Assembly (NCBI GenBank): GCA_905331475.1
Contig: CAJNYU010004518.1
Span: forward strand, 277,767-341,766
Origin: Rotaria socialis
Taxonomy: Eukaryota > Rotifera > Eurotatoria > Philodinida > Philodinidae
DNA length: 64,000 nt
Direction: 5' to 3'
Part shown: positions 11,210 to 22,462 of the stretch, one piece after another
Layout: each line of letters begins with the position of its first letter
How positions within the stretch are numbered: position 1 is the stretch's first letter
Program-made: the position numbers and the translations under genes
The notes under the pieces: generated by a model
Databases searched by the model: none
Told to the model about the DNA's origin: nothing
The model's input: the letters and a program-made list of their open reading frames with translations, nothing else

Positions 11210-12181
11210 TTAAAATTTCTGCTGATAATAAATCTGAATGATTTCGATTATCGTTAGTCTCATTAATTCAATTGAATTTTGATCGCACTACAGTATTTTT
11301 ATTTGATAAATAAACGGAGCACACACTTACGTATCGAAAGGTAACCTAACGCGTATTCCTAGGTATCATGCTTTCTTTGATTTATTATTACATCATAAGT
11401 GAAAAAGTTGAAAAATTGAATTGAACGAATCACACTAATCAAGAGAAGTGAGTGAGATTCAGACTAAACAAAAAAAATTAGATTTCAATTACTCATCAAC
11501 GAAGGATAAAATGAGAAATAATAGATAGATCAAGAGAAATCACAACTTATATTTTGCAGCCTATTCAAATTACAAGCAAATCCAATGATAAGTTCTAATA
11601 GGTTTCAAAGCTATGTTCAAATCGGAGAAAATCTTTACGCAGAGCTATTAAAATGCTGAAAATGAATTCAAAGCTTCTTCTTTACTTTTTTTTCTCCTGC
11701 TTATATGCATGTGAAAGTAAGAATAGTGAAAGCTCATATCAATGATCTACTCTCTAAATAGTTTAATCTAGTTTGTAATGGAATATGTACAAGACCTTCT
11801 GTTTCCCATCGTCATAGCGTAGGCTGGCAATTTCAAAATCTATTAGATCTAAATATTATTTTACTCGAACATACTTTACTCTACACTTTAAATCAAATAC
11901 ATCTGAAAATAAAAACGCATTCGAAATATCACACAACTCTAAAATCAAGAATACATCTTTCAGAAGCAAATACGCAGAAAGATAAATAAATCGAATATTC
12001 ATCATAGTTTACGATTACTTTTTTTTCTAGGCGCAAATTCAAGTCCAAAACATACTTTCTAAGTGTCTTAGCCTTATGCGTACCATTTCAGTTTGAATTA
12101 TATCGCTGGTCTATACTATATCTGTTGTGTTGCTTGCCCGGCTACTTTAAGACGTTTGACTATACCAAGAGTTACAATATG
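11210..12181. other. Intergenic, no gene seen
   Basis: AT-rich. Near 12089-12194 a short open stretch after an acceptor-like TTTCAG runs into the inverted-repeat arm, but no family can be recognised. Confidence 0.5.
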
Positions 12182-13211
12182 CAGCAAGACTATTAGTGGT
12201 AAGCATGATAATAGATACGGAACGAAGACATTTAAAATCTATGACAAGTTCAATGTTAGCGCTGATGTACTCTGTAAATTGTGTTCACTTTGATTTTGCA
12301 ATTGTGAACAAGGACGGATGGGTGAGAACTTTATTCATCCATCGCGTCATTTGGTGACATCACTTCGGTGTCAAAATCATAGTTGGGCCAAGGAACTCTA
12401 CTATATTTCGTCTAATAAATCTTTAGAAAAGAGGGAAATATTCATATTCACTATTTAACATATTTATGTCAATGTCTAAGTACAGCACAATCAAGCAAAC
12501 AATCAATACTGTTGATATTAATTTCTGTCAAATCAATTAAAGGCGTTCATCTCCTTATTATGTGTATATTGACATTCGACTACATTTCAACTGTTTTTTT
12601 TCAGAGAGAGATTTTTTTCATGATTATGTTTATTTTCATGTGTCATACTTCATATATCACATGTCTACATAGTATAGTTTGAATAATCAATATCTCAAAT
12701 GTTCATAGTGAAGAAAATGAATACGAATTAATGAGAGATGTCGTTACTTTTACCAAACCTGTATTGAAGGGGGTCTCGTTGGCTTCGCTGAAAAATATTT
12801 GAACTTAGAACAGTATAGATTAACTTACTGATATTTTGTTGAATTTGAAATCCATCTAATTCACCATTCGTCTTTGAATTTGTTAAATCTGCATTCATTA
12901 ACACTTTACCATATATGGCTAAAACAAATAAAACGCAGCTCGTATATCTATCTGGAATATTCATCAGGACTCAGAGAAATTTAATCTCGAAACGTGTAGT
13001 TCATCGATGTAACGTCATTTATATGTGTGTTTTTAATACAGCTTCAGATATTTTTAAAACTAGTGTCGATTCAATTGCATACATAAGATACTCAACGAGA
13101 GCGATATAACATTTTTGAAACATATATGGTCATAGGAACATCGTTTTCGTGGGCAGAGGCTGAAAGCAACTCGCAATTTTCTCACTATAGTTTTAGTTTC
13201 TAATCCTACTG
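12182..13211. repeat. Left arm of 1,030-bp inverted repeat
   Basis: Reverse-complement copy of 13792-14821. Both arms measure 1,030 bp by their end coordinates, and the stretches compared are identical, including every translated segment, so divergence is very low. It contains an antisense copy of exon 2 of the secreted-protein gene (about 12829-12918). The arm ends one base before an ambiguous base (N at 13212). Confidence 0.92.
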
Positions 13212-13728
13212 NCACAATGGTCGCCATTTCATGAAGCACAAAAATAAATTAATTTTCAGATATTTCGTAAATAATGGGAATACCACGACTGAAGCGCTCA
13301 ATCATTCTAATGGTCTACGTCTTTCTAACTAGAATCTATGAATTTCAATCTTGTATTTTGACACGATTCGAGCAACTCTAAAAGTTTGATAATGATCAAT
13401 ATTTTCTTTTTGAATTTTTTAGATACTGATCAGAAGCTAAGCATATAACATTAGAATAATCTCTTACTGATAAGCTTTAAAATACTCATCTGTTGTATAA
13501 GTATCAGAATCCGTCATTTATTTTGACGGGCGTTCTATTGTCTGTTGTTTTGCACTTTGGTATGAAAATAAGATATAAAATGACATTTGTTAGGTGATTA
13601 ACCAGATCAATATTATTCAGGAGAAAAAGAAAGACGTGCGACAGAGAAAGCGAGCAACATTTATATATGTGCAGAAAGAGTACAGTATAGATTATTCTAA
13701 AATATTTGAATTAATACGATATTTCAAA

Positions 13729-15517
13729 ATGATGCAGTTTAACATGATCTTTGTGTTGGTTCTCTGCTTCATTAGTAAGTAGTATACGATACAGTAGGAT
13801 TAGAAACTAAAACTATAGTGAGAAAATTGCGAGTTGCTTTCAGCCTCTGCCCACGAAAACGATGTTCCTATGACCATATATGTTTCAAAAATGTTATATC
13901 GCTCTCGTTGAGTATCTTATGTATGCAATTGAATCGACACTAGTTTTAAAAATATCTGAAGCTGTATTAAAAACACACATATAAATGACGTTACATCGAT
14001 GAACTACACGTTTCGAGATTAAATTTCTCTGAGTCCTGATGAATATTCCAGATAGATATACGAGCTGCGTTTTATTTGTTTTAGCCATATATGGTAAAGT
14101 GTTAATGAATGCAGATTTAACAAATTCAAAGACGAATGGTGAATTAGATGGATTTCAAATTCAACAAAATATCAGTAAGTTAATCTATACTGTTCTAAGT
14201 TCAAATATTTTTCAGCGAAGCCAACGAGACCCCCTTCAATACAGGTTTGGTAAAAGTAACGACATCTCTCATTAATTCGTATTCATTTTCTTCACTATGA
14301 ACATTTGAGATATTGATTATTCAAACTATACTATGTAGACATGTGATATATGAAGTATGACACATGAAAATAAACATAATCATGAAAAAAATCTCTCTCT
14401 GAAAAAAAACAGTTGAAATGTAGTCGAATGTCAATATACACATAATAAGGAGATGAACGCCTTTAATTGATTTGACAGAAATTAATATCAACAGTATTGA
14501 TTGTTTGCTTGATTGTGCTGTACTTAGACATTGACATAAATATGTTAAATAGTGAATATGAATATTTCCCTCTTTTCTAAAGATTTATTAGACGAAATAT
14601 AGTAGAGTTCCTTGGCCCAACTATGATTTTGACACCGAAGTGATGTCACCAAATGACGCGATGGATGAATAAAGTTCTCACCCATCCGTCCTTGTTCACA
14701 ATTGCAAAATCAAAGTGAACACAATTTACAGAGTACATCAGCGCTAACATTGAACTTGTCATAGATTTTAAATGTCTTCGTTCCGTATCTATTATCATGC
14801 TTACCACTAATAGTCTTGCTGTGAAACACTGAAGTATTAAATGAAAAAAAGAATCAAATACAGAAATAGTCATCTTTTAAATATAAACAAGGTTTTCTAT
14901 GGAATATTTTCTGTCTTCTAGTCGACGAAATGAATGAGCAAGATCGCCATCAGAAAAATTTACCAGACATATTTGAATCACCAGCTGGTTTACAAGATGA
15001 TGTTCAACTCTTCCAACAGAAATTACACGCAATCCAACACCGTCTTCGTTTCTATGTTTCTACGTCAAAAAATAGTGAAAGCAATAGCAGTCCAATTTTG
15101 CCGTCAGATACTACAGATAATAATTTATTCGGTCAAATTAATGGACAAAAAGATTTCGAAGAGCAAGACGAGACAACGAAACTGATCGAAACAGAGGAGC
15201 TTCAGAGGCAGAAGCAGAAAGAGGAGAAAGAGAAAGAGAAGCAAAAGGAGCGGGAAGAGAAGCAAAAAAAGAAGGAAAAGAAAGAGAAAGAGACTCAACG
15301 GCAGAGAGAAGAGAGAGAGAGAGAGAAGCAGAAGGAGCGGGAAGAGAAACAAAAGAAGCAGGAAGAGAAAGAGAAAGAGAAGCAGAAGGAGCGGGAAGAG
15401 AAGCAAAAAAAGAAAGAAGAGAAAGAGAAAGAGACTCAACAGCAGAGGGAAGAGAGAGAGAGAGAAGCAGAAAATGAGAGAGGACAAACGAAAGAAGAAG
15501 GACAAGAGAGAAAATGA
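13729..15517 (+). CDS. Secreted Lys/Glu-rich repeat protein, unknown function
   Basis: Three exons, 13729-13774, 14085-14174 and 14922-15517, join in phase 1 (donors ATTA|GTAAGT and ATCA|GTAAGT; acceptors TTTTAG and TTCTAG) for about 243 residues. The N-terminus is a good signal peptide: Met-Met then a hydrophobic core MIFVLVLCFI. The middle (about 50-95) has NLPDIFESPAGLQDDVQLFQQKLHAIQHRL, a possible amphipathic helix, followed by a Ser/Asn-rich stretch. The C-terminal half is almost only Glu, Lys, Gln and Arg in repeats of the EKEKQKEREEKQKK type, predicting a long charged helix or coiled coil. The repeat is encoded by near-tandem 45-60 bp units. Exon 1 lies in the spacer of the inverted repeat, exon 2 inside its right arm and exon 3 outside it, so the inversion copied one exon in antisense. 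No family recognised. Confidence 0.6.
13792..14821. repeat. Right arm of 1,030-bp inverted repeat
   Basis: Mirror of 12182-13211 with a 580-bp spacer (13212-13791). Includes exon 2 and part of intron 2 of the secreted-protein gene. Confidence 0.92.
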
Positions 15518-17123
15518 AAAACAAAAGAAGCAGCGAACAGAAGAGAATTAGTGAGAATGGGTTTTATGTATATATTCACAAACACTGTAGTATTTCGAAG
15601 AATATTCATTACCAAAGGTCGAATTGACTCTTACCTATTACTTTGTAAAATCTATTTTTATCGTTTCTTCAGTTATAATTTCACTCTGATTTCTTTCTAA
15701 TAAAATTCTAATTATGTGCCAAAAAAGAAACAGTTGACAAGACATGAATCTCAACAGTTGATATTATGCTATTCAAGATATCTAGTGCGAAATGAAAATA
15801 TGAAACTCATTTATGAACATGACCATAGCTAACTTCGAGAAAGTCTTCGAAAATTTAATGTTTCATGTAATTTAAAAACAAAAAGGTCATTATCACGCAA
15901 GGACTCAGAACTATTACTGAAGTGAACATCGAGTACAGACACAAAGGGTTTTTATTTCTGAATAGAGATTAGCAGGAAAATATATTATGTTGAATCTACA
16001 AATTGAGACTCGCGATTCGATAAGGATTCATAAATATTCAATAAATATCCTTTACAATACTATCAATACTGTTGATACGATATTGGTTGCCTGTAACTAG
16101 TAGTAATTTCGGAATGAAATATTTTATCCACTTCAAAACCAAAAAATATACAATATTATAGTCTTATTATTGATTTCATTGCAAGTTGATGCGATGCTCT
16201 CGAGACATAAAGTGCTTCATTTTACCACTATTCCACAAATACAGTAAAATGATTATAGAGATGATGTTCTTTTCTAATGAAAACCCTCAATTTCTATATA
16301 ATCAAACATTTTTATTTAGTATTCAAGCTGATAAACAATAATCAAATCAGATAATATATGTGGAAGAGGCATAATGGTGCGCGAAACTTGCTAAGCATAA
16401 TGACTTTTAAGATCGTAAATGAATAGAGAAATGTAAACCTTTCAAGAAGATAACATTTCGATGTATTATTACATGCGGTTGTACTGCGATCAGCGTATAA
16501 ATTCCAAAATTAGAATGTTCTTGAGAAACTATCCATTTCAATGTTGCTGTCAACTCATCAATTTCTGCCAATGCAATACAATACATAGACTTCTTTCGTT
16601 TCCTTTTGAAACATTTCTTTTTAGACACACTGGTGTAGCCAACATCACATACACGTCGAAAGATGCTGCCATGAATAATCGAATAATGAAGTGAGGATCA
16701 TTAGATGTTCTGCGATCTTTGCAGATACTGTTATGGTTTATCTCGATATATTCGTCTGTAGATAATTCTATATATCAATCCTGTTTGTATTCGTAATATT
16801 AACTAATGTAGCCACTCAAAGATATGTGATTCAGCTTCATATGGTGCCATAATTCCTGTCTGAAAGACGCAGCCGATAACATATTGATCGTCCCATTGGT
16901 TTTGTTTTATACTTTTCTTCTTTTCGAATTCGAAATGTGTCGTTGTTTCCGCCTGATTTCCATTCAACTGTTCGTATTATGCTTAGTGAGCACCGGATAC
17001 ATACACAAAAAATATTTCTAAATTATTTTTGTAACTTGATAAAATGAATTCTGATGTTATTTTTTTAAATAATTCTTAATAGAATTCAATAGCGATAAAT
17101 TAACTCCGTCTTAATTTATTTGA
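15518..17123. other. Intergenic, no gene seen
   Basis: AT-rich spacer between convergent genes. Small ORFs only, no motif, no RNA gene recognised. Confidence 0.55.
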
Positions 17124-18476
17124 TCACGACAAAAATCTTCTTTTACCACACCGAAATGTTTGATGGATTTTCGTTAAAAATGGAACTGGTACCTCCCAGT
17201 GTGTCAGATGGACCGTTGTAATATTCATGCTAAGATTTTCTTCGACACTATCGATAATGAATAAACTTCCTGGTAGAATGAGTACTTCACGTTCATGAGG
17301 AAAATAGGAAATATTTTCGATCGAAAATACTGTTGGTGTCGCTGCGTAAATCTCGAAAATAAATAGTACAATTTTTTCATTTTCTTTTGGTGGATATTTA
17401 GTTGCGAATCGCAGAGCAATCATCGGATCTCTGGATGCGGATGAGAAAGATTTGAAATTAAGTACACCTTTTGACTCGTTTCGAACTGCACGTTTGTAAA
17501 TGTCTAATTCATTGATCGATAGAGTGATACCACGATAAGCAATACCAGTATATGCACGTTGTTTTAACTCATCACGGCGCATGAAAAATTCCATGACAAA
17601 TCAGTCGCACAAGTGCGGGCCCATGTGAGAATCGGTTGATGAACTTGCTAAGTGTTTATTCAATGATGTATACATCTTAGCTTCTTCGCTTGTGTACAAT
17701 TTGATAAGAGGTTCGAGCGAATTAGAATTTTGTGCCTCACTTATCAAGTTCATTGTGAATTTATAATTATTCGAATTGGATACATTATGCTGAAGAAATG
17801 CTTGAAAATCAGCATGCTTGTCTAAATCAAACGCATCAATATGATATTCGTCACGTTCAAGATAATTACGAAATTTTTTAGTAAACCAAGTGTAAAATTT
17901 TAGCCACATCGCTAATGTTTGCTGATTAATCGAGTGTTCAGAAATTTCATCGTCCGATTGGAATTCACGTACATAATTGAATTTAACGTTTGTATTGGTG
18001 TTATCGTAGTGCTCCGATACAACATACATTTCTAGAGAATGTGTTGTATTTGTGTCATGAAAGCGTTCTGACGTATCTGGTCTGTTAAATAGTTGTTGCA
18101 TTTCAGTTGTTTTCGCTTCATCATATGCAATGTTTCCAAAACGGTTCACTGTCGTTTGAGGGCATTTTCGTTCAAGTAAAATTTTGACAATCTCTATATG
18201 ATTATAGAATACTGCTGCATGAAGTGCTGTATTACCATTCGGTTGAAGAGCATTTAATGTTTCAATCGATGGAGAATCAGGAGCGTCGAGAATTTGACGA
18301 ACGCAATCGATTTTTCCATTATGACACAAGAAATAGAAATCCGATGCTTTTCCAGGAATGTATCTTTTTGATTGTATTTCTTCGCGTTTGGCGTTCATCA
18401 TGAGTTCGAAAGGACTTGATTGTTTGTTTCGATTGGCCATAGAATGGAATACGGAATAGAGTTTCGACATTTTCAA
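17124..18476 (-). pseudogene. Ankyrin-ART gene interrupted by an in-frame stop
   Basis: One open region on the minus strand, split by a single TGA (17601-17603); the frame is the same on both sides. The upstream part (291 residues) has ankyrin repeats at about residues 45-115 (NGNTALHAAVFYNHIEIVKILL) and a helical ART N-terminal region. The downstream part (156 residues from the next ATG) holds the complete catalytic signature: Arg in AYRGI, Ser in NFKSFSSASRD, Glu pair in HEREVLILPG. The stop sits between the helical region and the catalytic core, in a context (GAC-TGA-TTT) that one C-to-T change from an Arg codon would explain. It may be a recent pseudogene, a stop polymorphism or, less likely, a readthrough/two-chain gene. 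The ART core is otherwise undamaged, which argues for recent inactivation or continued use. Confidence 0.8.
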
Positions 18477-19130
18477 TTTTAATTGAAAATCTGAAGAAAA
18501 TAAAACAATGTCTACACATCACGACGAGTAGATTATCTAAGAATATTCAATAGAGCGTCAGAACACAAAACTATGGTCATTCTACAAATTCCCAATTGAA
18601 TTTTCAGATAGTACGCGTCAATTACAATTGTTGAACTGTCAACTACGATGATTCTCTACGTTATTCAGAATGATTTCTAATGTTTTCATTCGAAATTTTG
18701 GCTGCGTTTCATGAAACACGATCGATAACGAGTTCTGAAGTGTTCATAACCAGAAAACATGTTTTTGAACAGACGATCATGACTGAAAGGAATATCGATT
18801 AGGGGTTTCGGCTTAGTCTTAGTGTTAAATTCACTGATACGATTTTTAAATTACCGCTAACGCAAGACCAATGAGACAACCCTATCATTGATTATACAAT
18901 TATATGGCTTTCAAAGGTATTGAACTTGAGCTGGGGTATAAATATCCAAATGGATTAAGAGAGAGTGCTCTTATTCACATTCACACGCGCACCCATACTT
19001 ATCCCCACATCAACACATCGATATAAAGACACACATTTGCATCCACAACATTGTTTTTTTCTGCATTATCTTTCATGAAATAAAATTAAAAACTAATAAA
19101 CACATTTATTTGAATGAATCAGCTAAATGA
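18477..19130. other. Intergenic, no gene seen
   Basis: Contains the probable promoter of the ankyrin-ART gene (upstream on the minus strand) and a short tract of CACAC-containing low-complexity sequence near 18980-19050. No gene. Confidence 0.5.
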
Positions 19131-20414
19131 TCAGATTTCGTGAGAATAGGCACGATTTACCTGACAGTTGCAATGGTGATTTAAAAAAGTTACAATACTC
19201 TCGGCCACTTCTAGAGGTTTGTCAATAGCCATGAAATGACCACAATCGTCGAAAATAATTGCTTCTGATTTTGGAATTAATTTTAGAAAGTAATGCGCAC
19301 CATCAACAGTAAATAGCTGTATATATCATTATATTCATTAGTTTCAAATGCAAACATTTTAGAGTAAGCTTACTTGATCTTCGCGGCCCCAAAGAATCAA
19401 TGTTGGACAACTAATTTGATTGAGTTCTTGATAGCGCTGATTAAGATATGGATAATCATGTTCGAGTAGTGACTTAAGAACTTGATGAATATTCAAATCA
19501 GTCTATAATTTAGCAGAAAATTTTAAAAGGCGGCTAATTACCATTCGTATGTTCCTCTAGTAACGGAAGTCGTAAACGAAGGAAACCATTAAGGAATATT
19601 TCAGGTAACCTGATTGGTTTTACTGTTAAAGAACGTATCATGTCACTCAGCTGCTCTGTTGTTTCTGGAAGAAGTACTTCATAGTTGCCCTGGCGTAATT
19701 GTTTAATTCGAGCAGTTTCATATTTTTCATCGGCTAAAATATCAAAATGAATTGTAATCTTTTATGTAACGTAATCCATAAAAACTCACCAGGTGGCGCA
19801 AGTAAACATATCAAACTCACATAATTCGGATATTTGATTGCAAACATAGATACTACGGCACCGCCCATAGATGCACCAATGATAAACATTGGTTCAATTA
19901 GATTCATTTTGTCGAAAAACTAAAAGCACATTTTACCTGTAGAATATCATTATCGACAAAAACAACAAACGATTACTAATTTAAGCTTTTCAACAAACTT
20001 ATCAATCGTATAGAACTCTTCTTTCATGCCCACGGTTTCTCCGTGAGCAGGTAAATCTACTGTAATGCAATGATAATCGTTTGGAATATTCTGAATCAAT
20101 TAGAAATTATAATTTTATAAGCTATGAATATCAATAGAAAATTTGATTTACTTTAACAATCGGTAGCCATGTTTCTTTATTAGATGAAAGTCCATGAATA
20201 AATACAACGGTCGGTTGTCCATGCATTTTTGTACCCTTTTCACAATAGCTAAACATACTCGTTCCATTAGCATCGATCGACAAAGATCTCTTTTGTAGGC
20301 CAGCACGATAAGTATTAAATCTTAATTAGCAATTGTCTATCAGTCACTATCACTCATGTTCTCTATTATTTTTCTATTACTTACTGATAATAACATTGTG
20401 TAAGCCAGGGTTGC
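19131..20414 (-). CDS. ABHD6-like alpha/beta hydrolase (monoacylglycerol lipase family)
   Basis: Exons on the minus strand: 20152-20320, 19977-20090, 19790-19919, 19542-19733, 19374-19502 and 19131-19316; a 30-bp exon at 20385-20414 is tentative. Motifs follow ABHD6 closely: oxyanion loop VVFIHGLSSNKETWLPIVK, VDLPAHGET, nucleophile elbow IIGASMGGAV (Ser), LILWGREDQ (acid region) and FDDCGHFMAIDKP (His), so the triad is intact. ABHD6 proteins hydrolyse monoacylglycerols including 2-arachidonoylglycerol at membranes; the N-terminal anchor is not resolved here. Odd point: the junction between 19542 and 19502 is out of phase by one base with the only good GT/AG sites and would give an immediate stop, so there is either a one-base error or a real frameshift. 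The C-terminus after FLNHH reads through a GTAAAT that might be another donor. Confidence 0.75.
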
Positions 20415-20595
20415 CTATAGACATGAGTAAAAAATTAAATTATAACTTCCGTCTATATTTCCAAATCATATATATTTATATATACATAGCGCTTACATGT
20501 TTTCAGCGTCTTTTATTGATCTGTTTTGACGTTTGCTTTCTCTTGTCGAGCATCGACTAAAACTAGAAAAAAATAAAAGCAAGCATATTCTTTCC

Positions 20596-20815
20596 TCTTT
20601 AGTGAGTCACAGTTTATTTAGCATGTCAAAAATCGTACAGTTGTGATGTTAGAAATAATAAATTTGGACCGTGACCGATCATTTTCTACATAACTTGGAA
20701 ATTTCTAACTTAACTATTACATAGTAATGGCGTTGAGAATTTTCAACTCAATTAATTCTACCGAAGGCTACTAAGTAGCGTACTGTGATTGTTGTTGTCA
20801 GTAATTAGTAAATTT
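20596..20815. repeat. Diverged direct repeat, copy 1
   Basis: Matches 22158-22355 in the same orientation, with shared blocks such as GAGTCACA(G/A)TTTATTT, ACCGTGACCGA and TTCTACATAACTTGG. Roughly three quarters identical by eye. Non-coding. It lies upstream of the ABHD6-like gene but in antisense to it. Confidence 0.6.
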
Positions 20816-22157
20816 TTGCTTGTGTCATTCTTCACTTGTTTTATCGTTTTTTGCTATCTTGTTTTGCAATAAACACCTATATGTTCTGTTTTGAATAATA
20901 CGTGAATCATCATTTATTTTGAGATGGGTTTGCAAATGACTATAGGCGCATGTACCGCGAACAATACTTCACCGCTTGCAATCGTATTGATTTTTGTTAG
21001 GGATGATTTTACGTGCACGACAAATGAAACGAAGAGTTCGTTTTTCTTTCATTAATAAGAACTACAAGGATGAGCAAAAATCCACTATTTTCTTTTTATT
21101 GTTCATTTACATGTGCTTTCATCAGTTTTCATCAGCTTGCGAAGCCTACAGTGCTATTGGATCTGCGAACATTCGATGATGGACTTTGTTAGATTTCTTT
21201 GATCACACCATCAGGCATTGGAGTAGGACCAGTACAAATGCTGTTTACTTAGAAATTGTACTTTAAGTAATTTTACTTCAGTAAAAGTACTCACTAAATA
21301 TACCGAGTAAGTTTGGACCTAGGTAAAAAGACAAAGTACAATCTTTTTAGTAACAGTGTATGTAATTTTACTTGAAAAAAAAAGAATTCGTACTCAAGAT
21401 TTTTACGCAATTAGTACGGAAAGTACTAAGTATCCAATGTCTTATTACTACTAGCGAAGAATTAGCCGAAAAAATTACTTTTGAGCTAATTTACGTTGTG
21501 ATGAACCATTACCATTATTACTACCATAAATTAATCGCACTTGCTCTTGAAAAACGTGCTTGTGACGTGATATCATTTTTCATGTCACACGTACACAGTC
21601 ATCGAATCCTACAAAAAACTGTATTCACTTGTAGTTTATAAAACTAAAAAGAACACTTCCATATTGGAGAGATGATATGAGTCAAGTAGACGATAGAAAA
21701 GCGTTCATTGCTCGTAGTGTGTAGGTGTTTACATTAGAGGCATTGTCAACTAAAATTTATACTCGATCTTAAAACGCTCTAACTACCTAAAACGATTGCC
21801 TTGATTTCACAAAAATCATATGACTGATACGTTATATGAACTAAGAAATCAACTCCAGCAAAAATATAGAAAGTAGAAACGTCTTCACGTCCTTTTCCTT
21901 AAAGCAAATTTTCAAAGCTAAACGAAACTTTCACCGCTTTTTTGGGCGAAACCATACGAACAATTTATTGGCCATCAATGGAACATTTGATTATCATCGC
22001 CATCTACATTCATAACCAAGAGATATGACAATTCCAAAGTCGTTCATTTACTAATGTTAATCCAGAAATATGCGACTAAAATTTCTTTTAAGCATCGTTT
22101 GTTAATTTCGTTTTTTTTAACGCAGATGAAAATTAGAAAAAAGAAAAAAACACACCC
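20816..22157. other. Intergenic, includes a GTAC/AAGTA-rich patch
   Basis: No gene. At 21244-21430 the sequence is unusually rich in AAAGTAC and AGTAAAAGTAC motifs in both orientations, as in decayed terminal regions of hAT-like elements; boundaries cannot be set. Confidence 0.45.
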
Positions 22158-22355
22158 GTCTCTCTTTATTGAGTCACAATTTATTTGACATGGCCGAAAG
22201 CGTACAAGTGTCATGTTAGACATGATAAAACTGTGAACCGTGACCGACAACATTCTACATAACTTGGTAATTAAATTGTGACATTTTCAACTCATGTATA
22301 GTTCCGTTATGGGTCAGTAAGTAGCCTACTGTAGTTGTTTCCAATAATGAGTAAA
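22158..22355. repeat. Diverged direct repeat, copy 2
   Basis: Second copy of the block at 20596-20815, ending about 110 bp before the ATG of the lipase-like pseudogene. It may be the old promoter region of a duplicated gene. Confidence 0.6.
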
Positions 22356-22462
22356 GTCTTTTTGGGTAGAGTTTGCATTATTTTGCATAACTCTCAATTT
22401 CGTTAGATCCATATATATATATTGCAATACAACGACTTCAATTTTTTGATAGATAAATTTAA

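Noticed and set aside
12089-12194. Possible C-terminal exon after TTTCAG running into the left repeat arm
   Set aside because: No upstream exons fit and no family is recognised; it may be chance.
14216-14247. Extra small exon in the right arm (after TTTTTCAG) of the secreted-protein gene
   Set aside because: Including it breaks phase with the last exon; skipping it keeps the frame.
15125-15524. Long Leu/Ser/Phe-rich minus-strand ORFs
   Set aside because: They are antisense shadows of the GA-rich Lys/Glu repeat.
21244-21430. AAAGTAC-rich patch as a defined transposon
   Set aside because: No terminal inverted repeats or target duplication could be fixed, so it is mentioned only within the intergenic entry.
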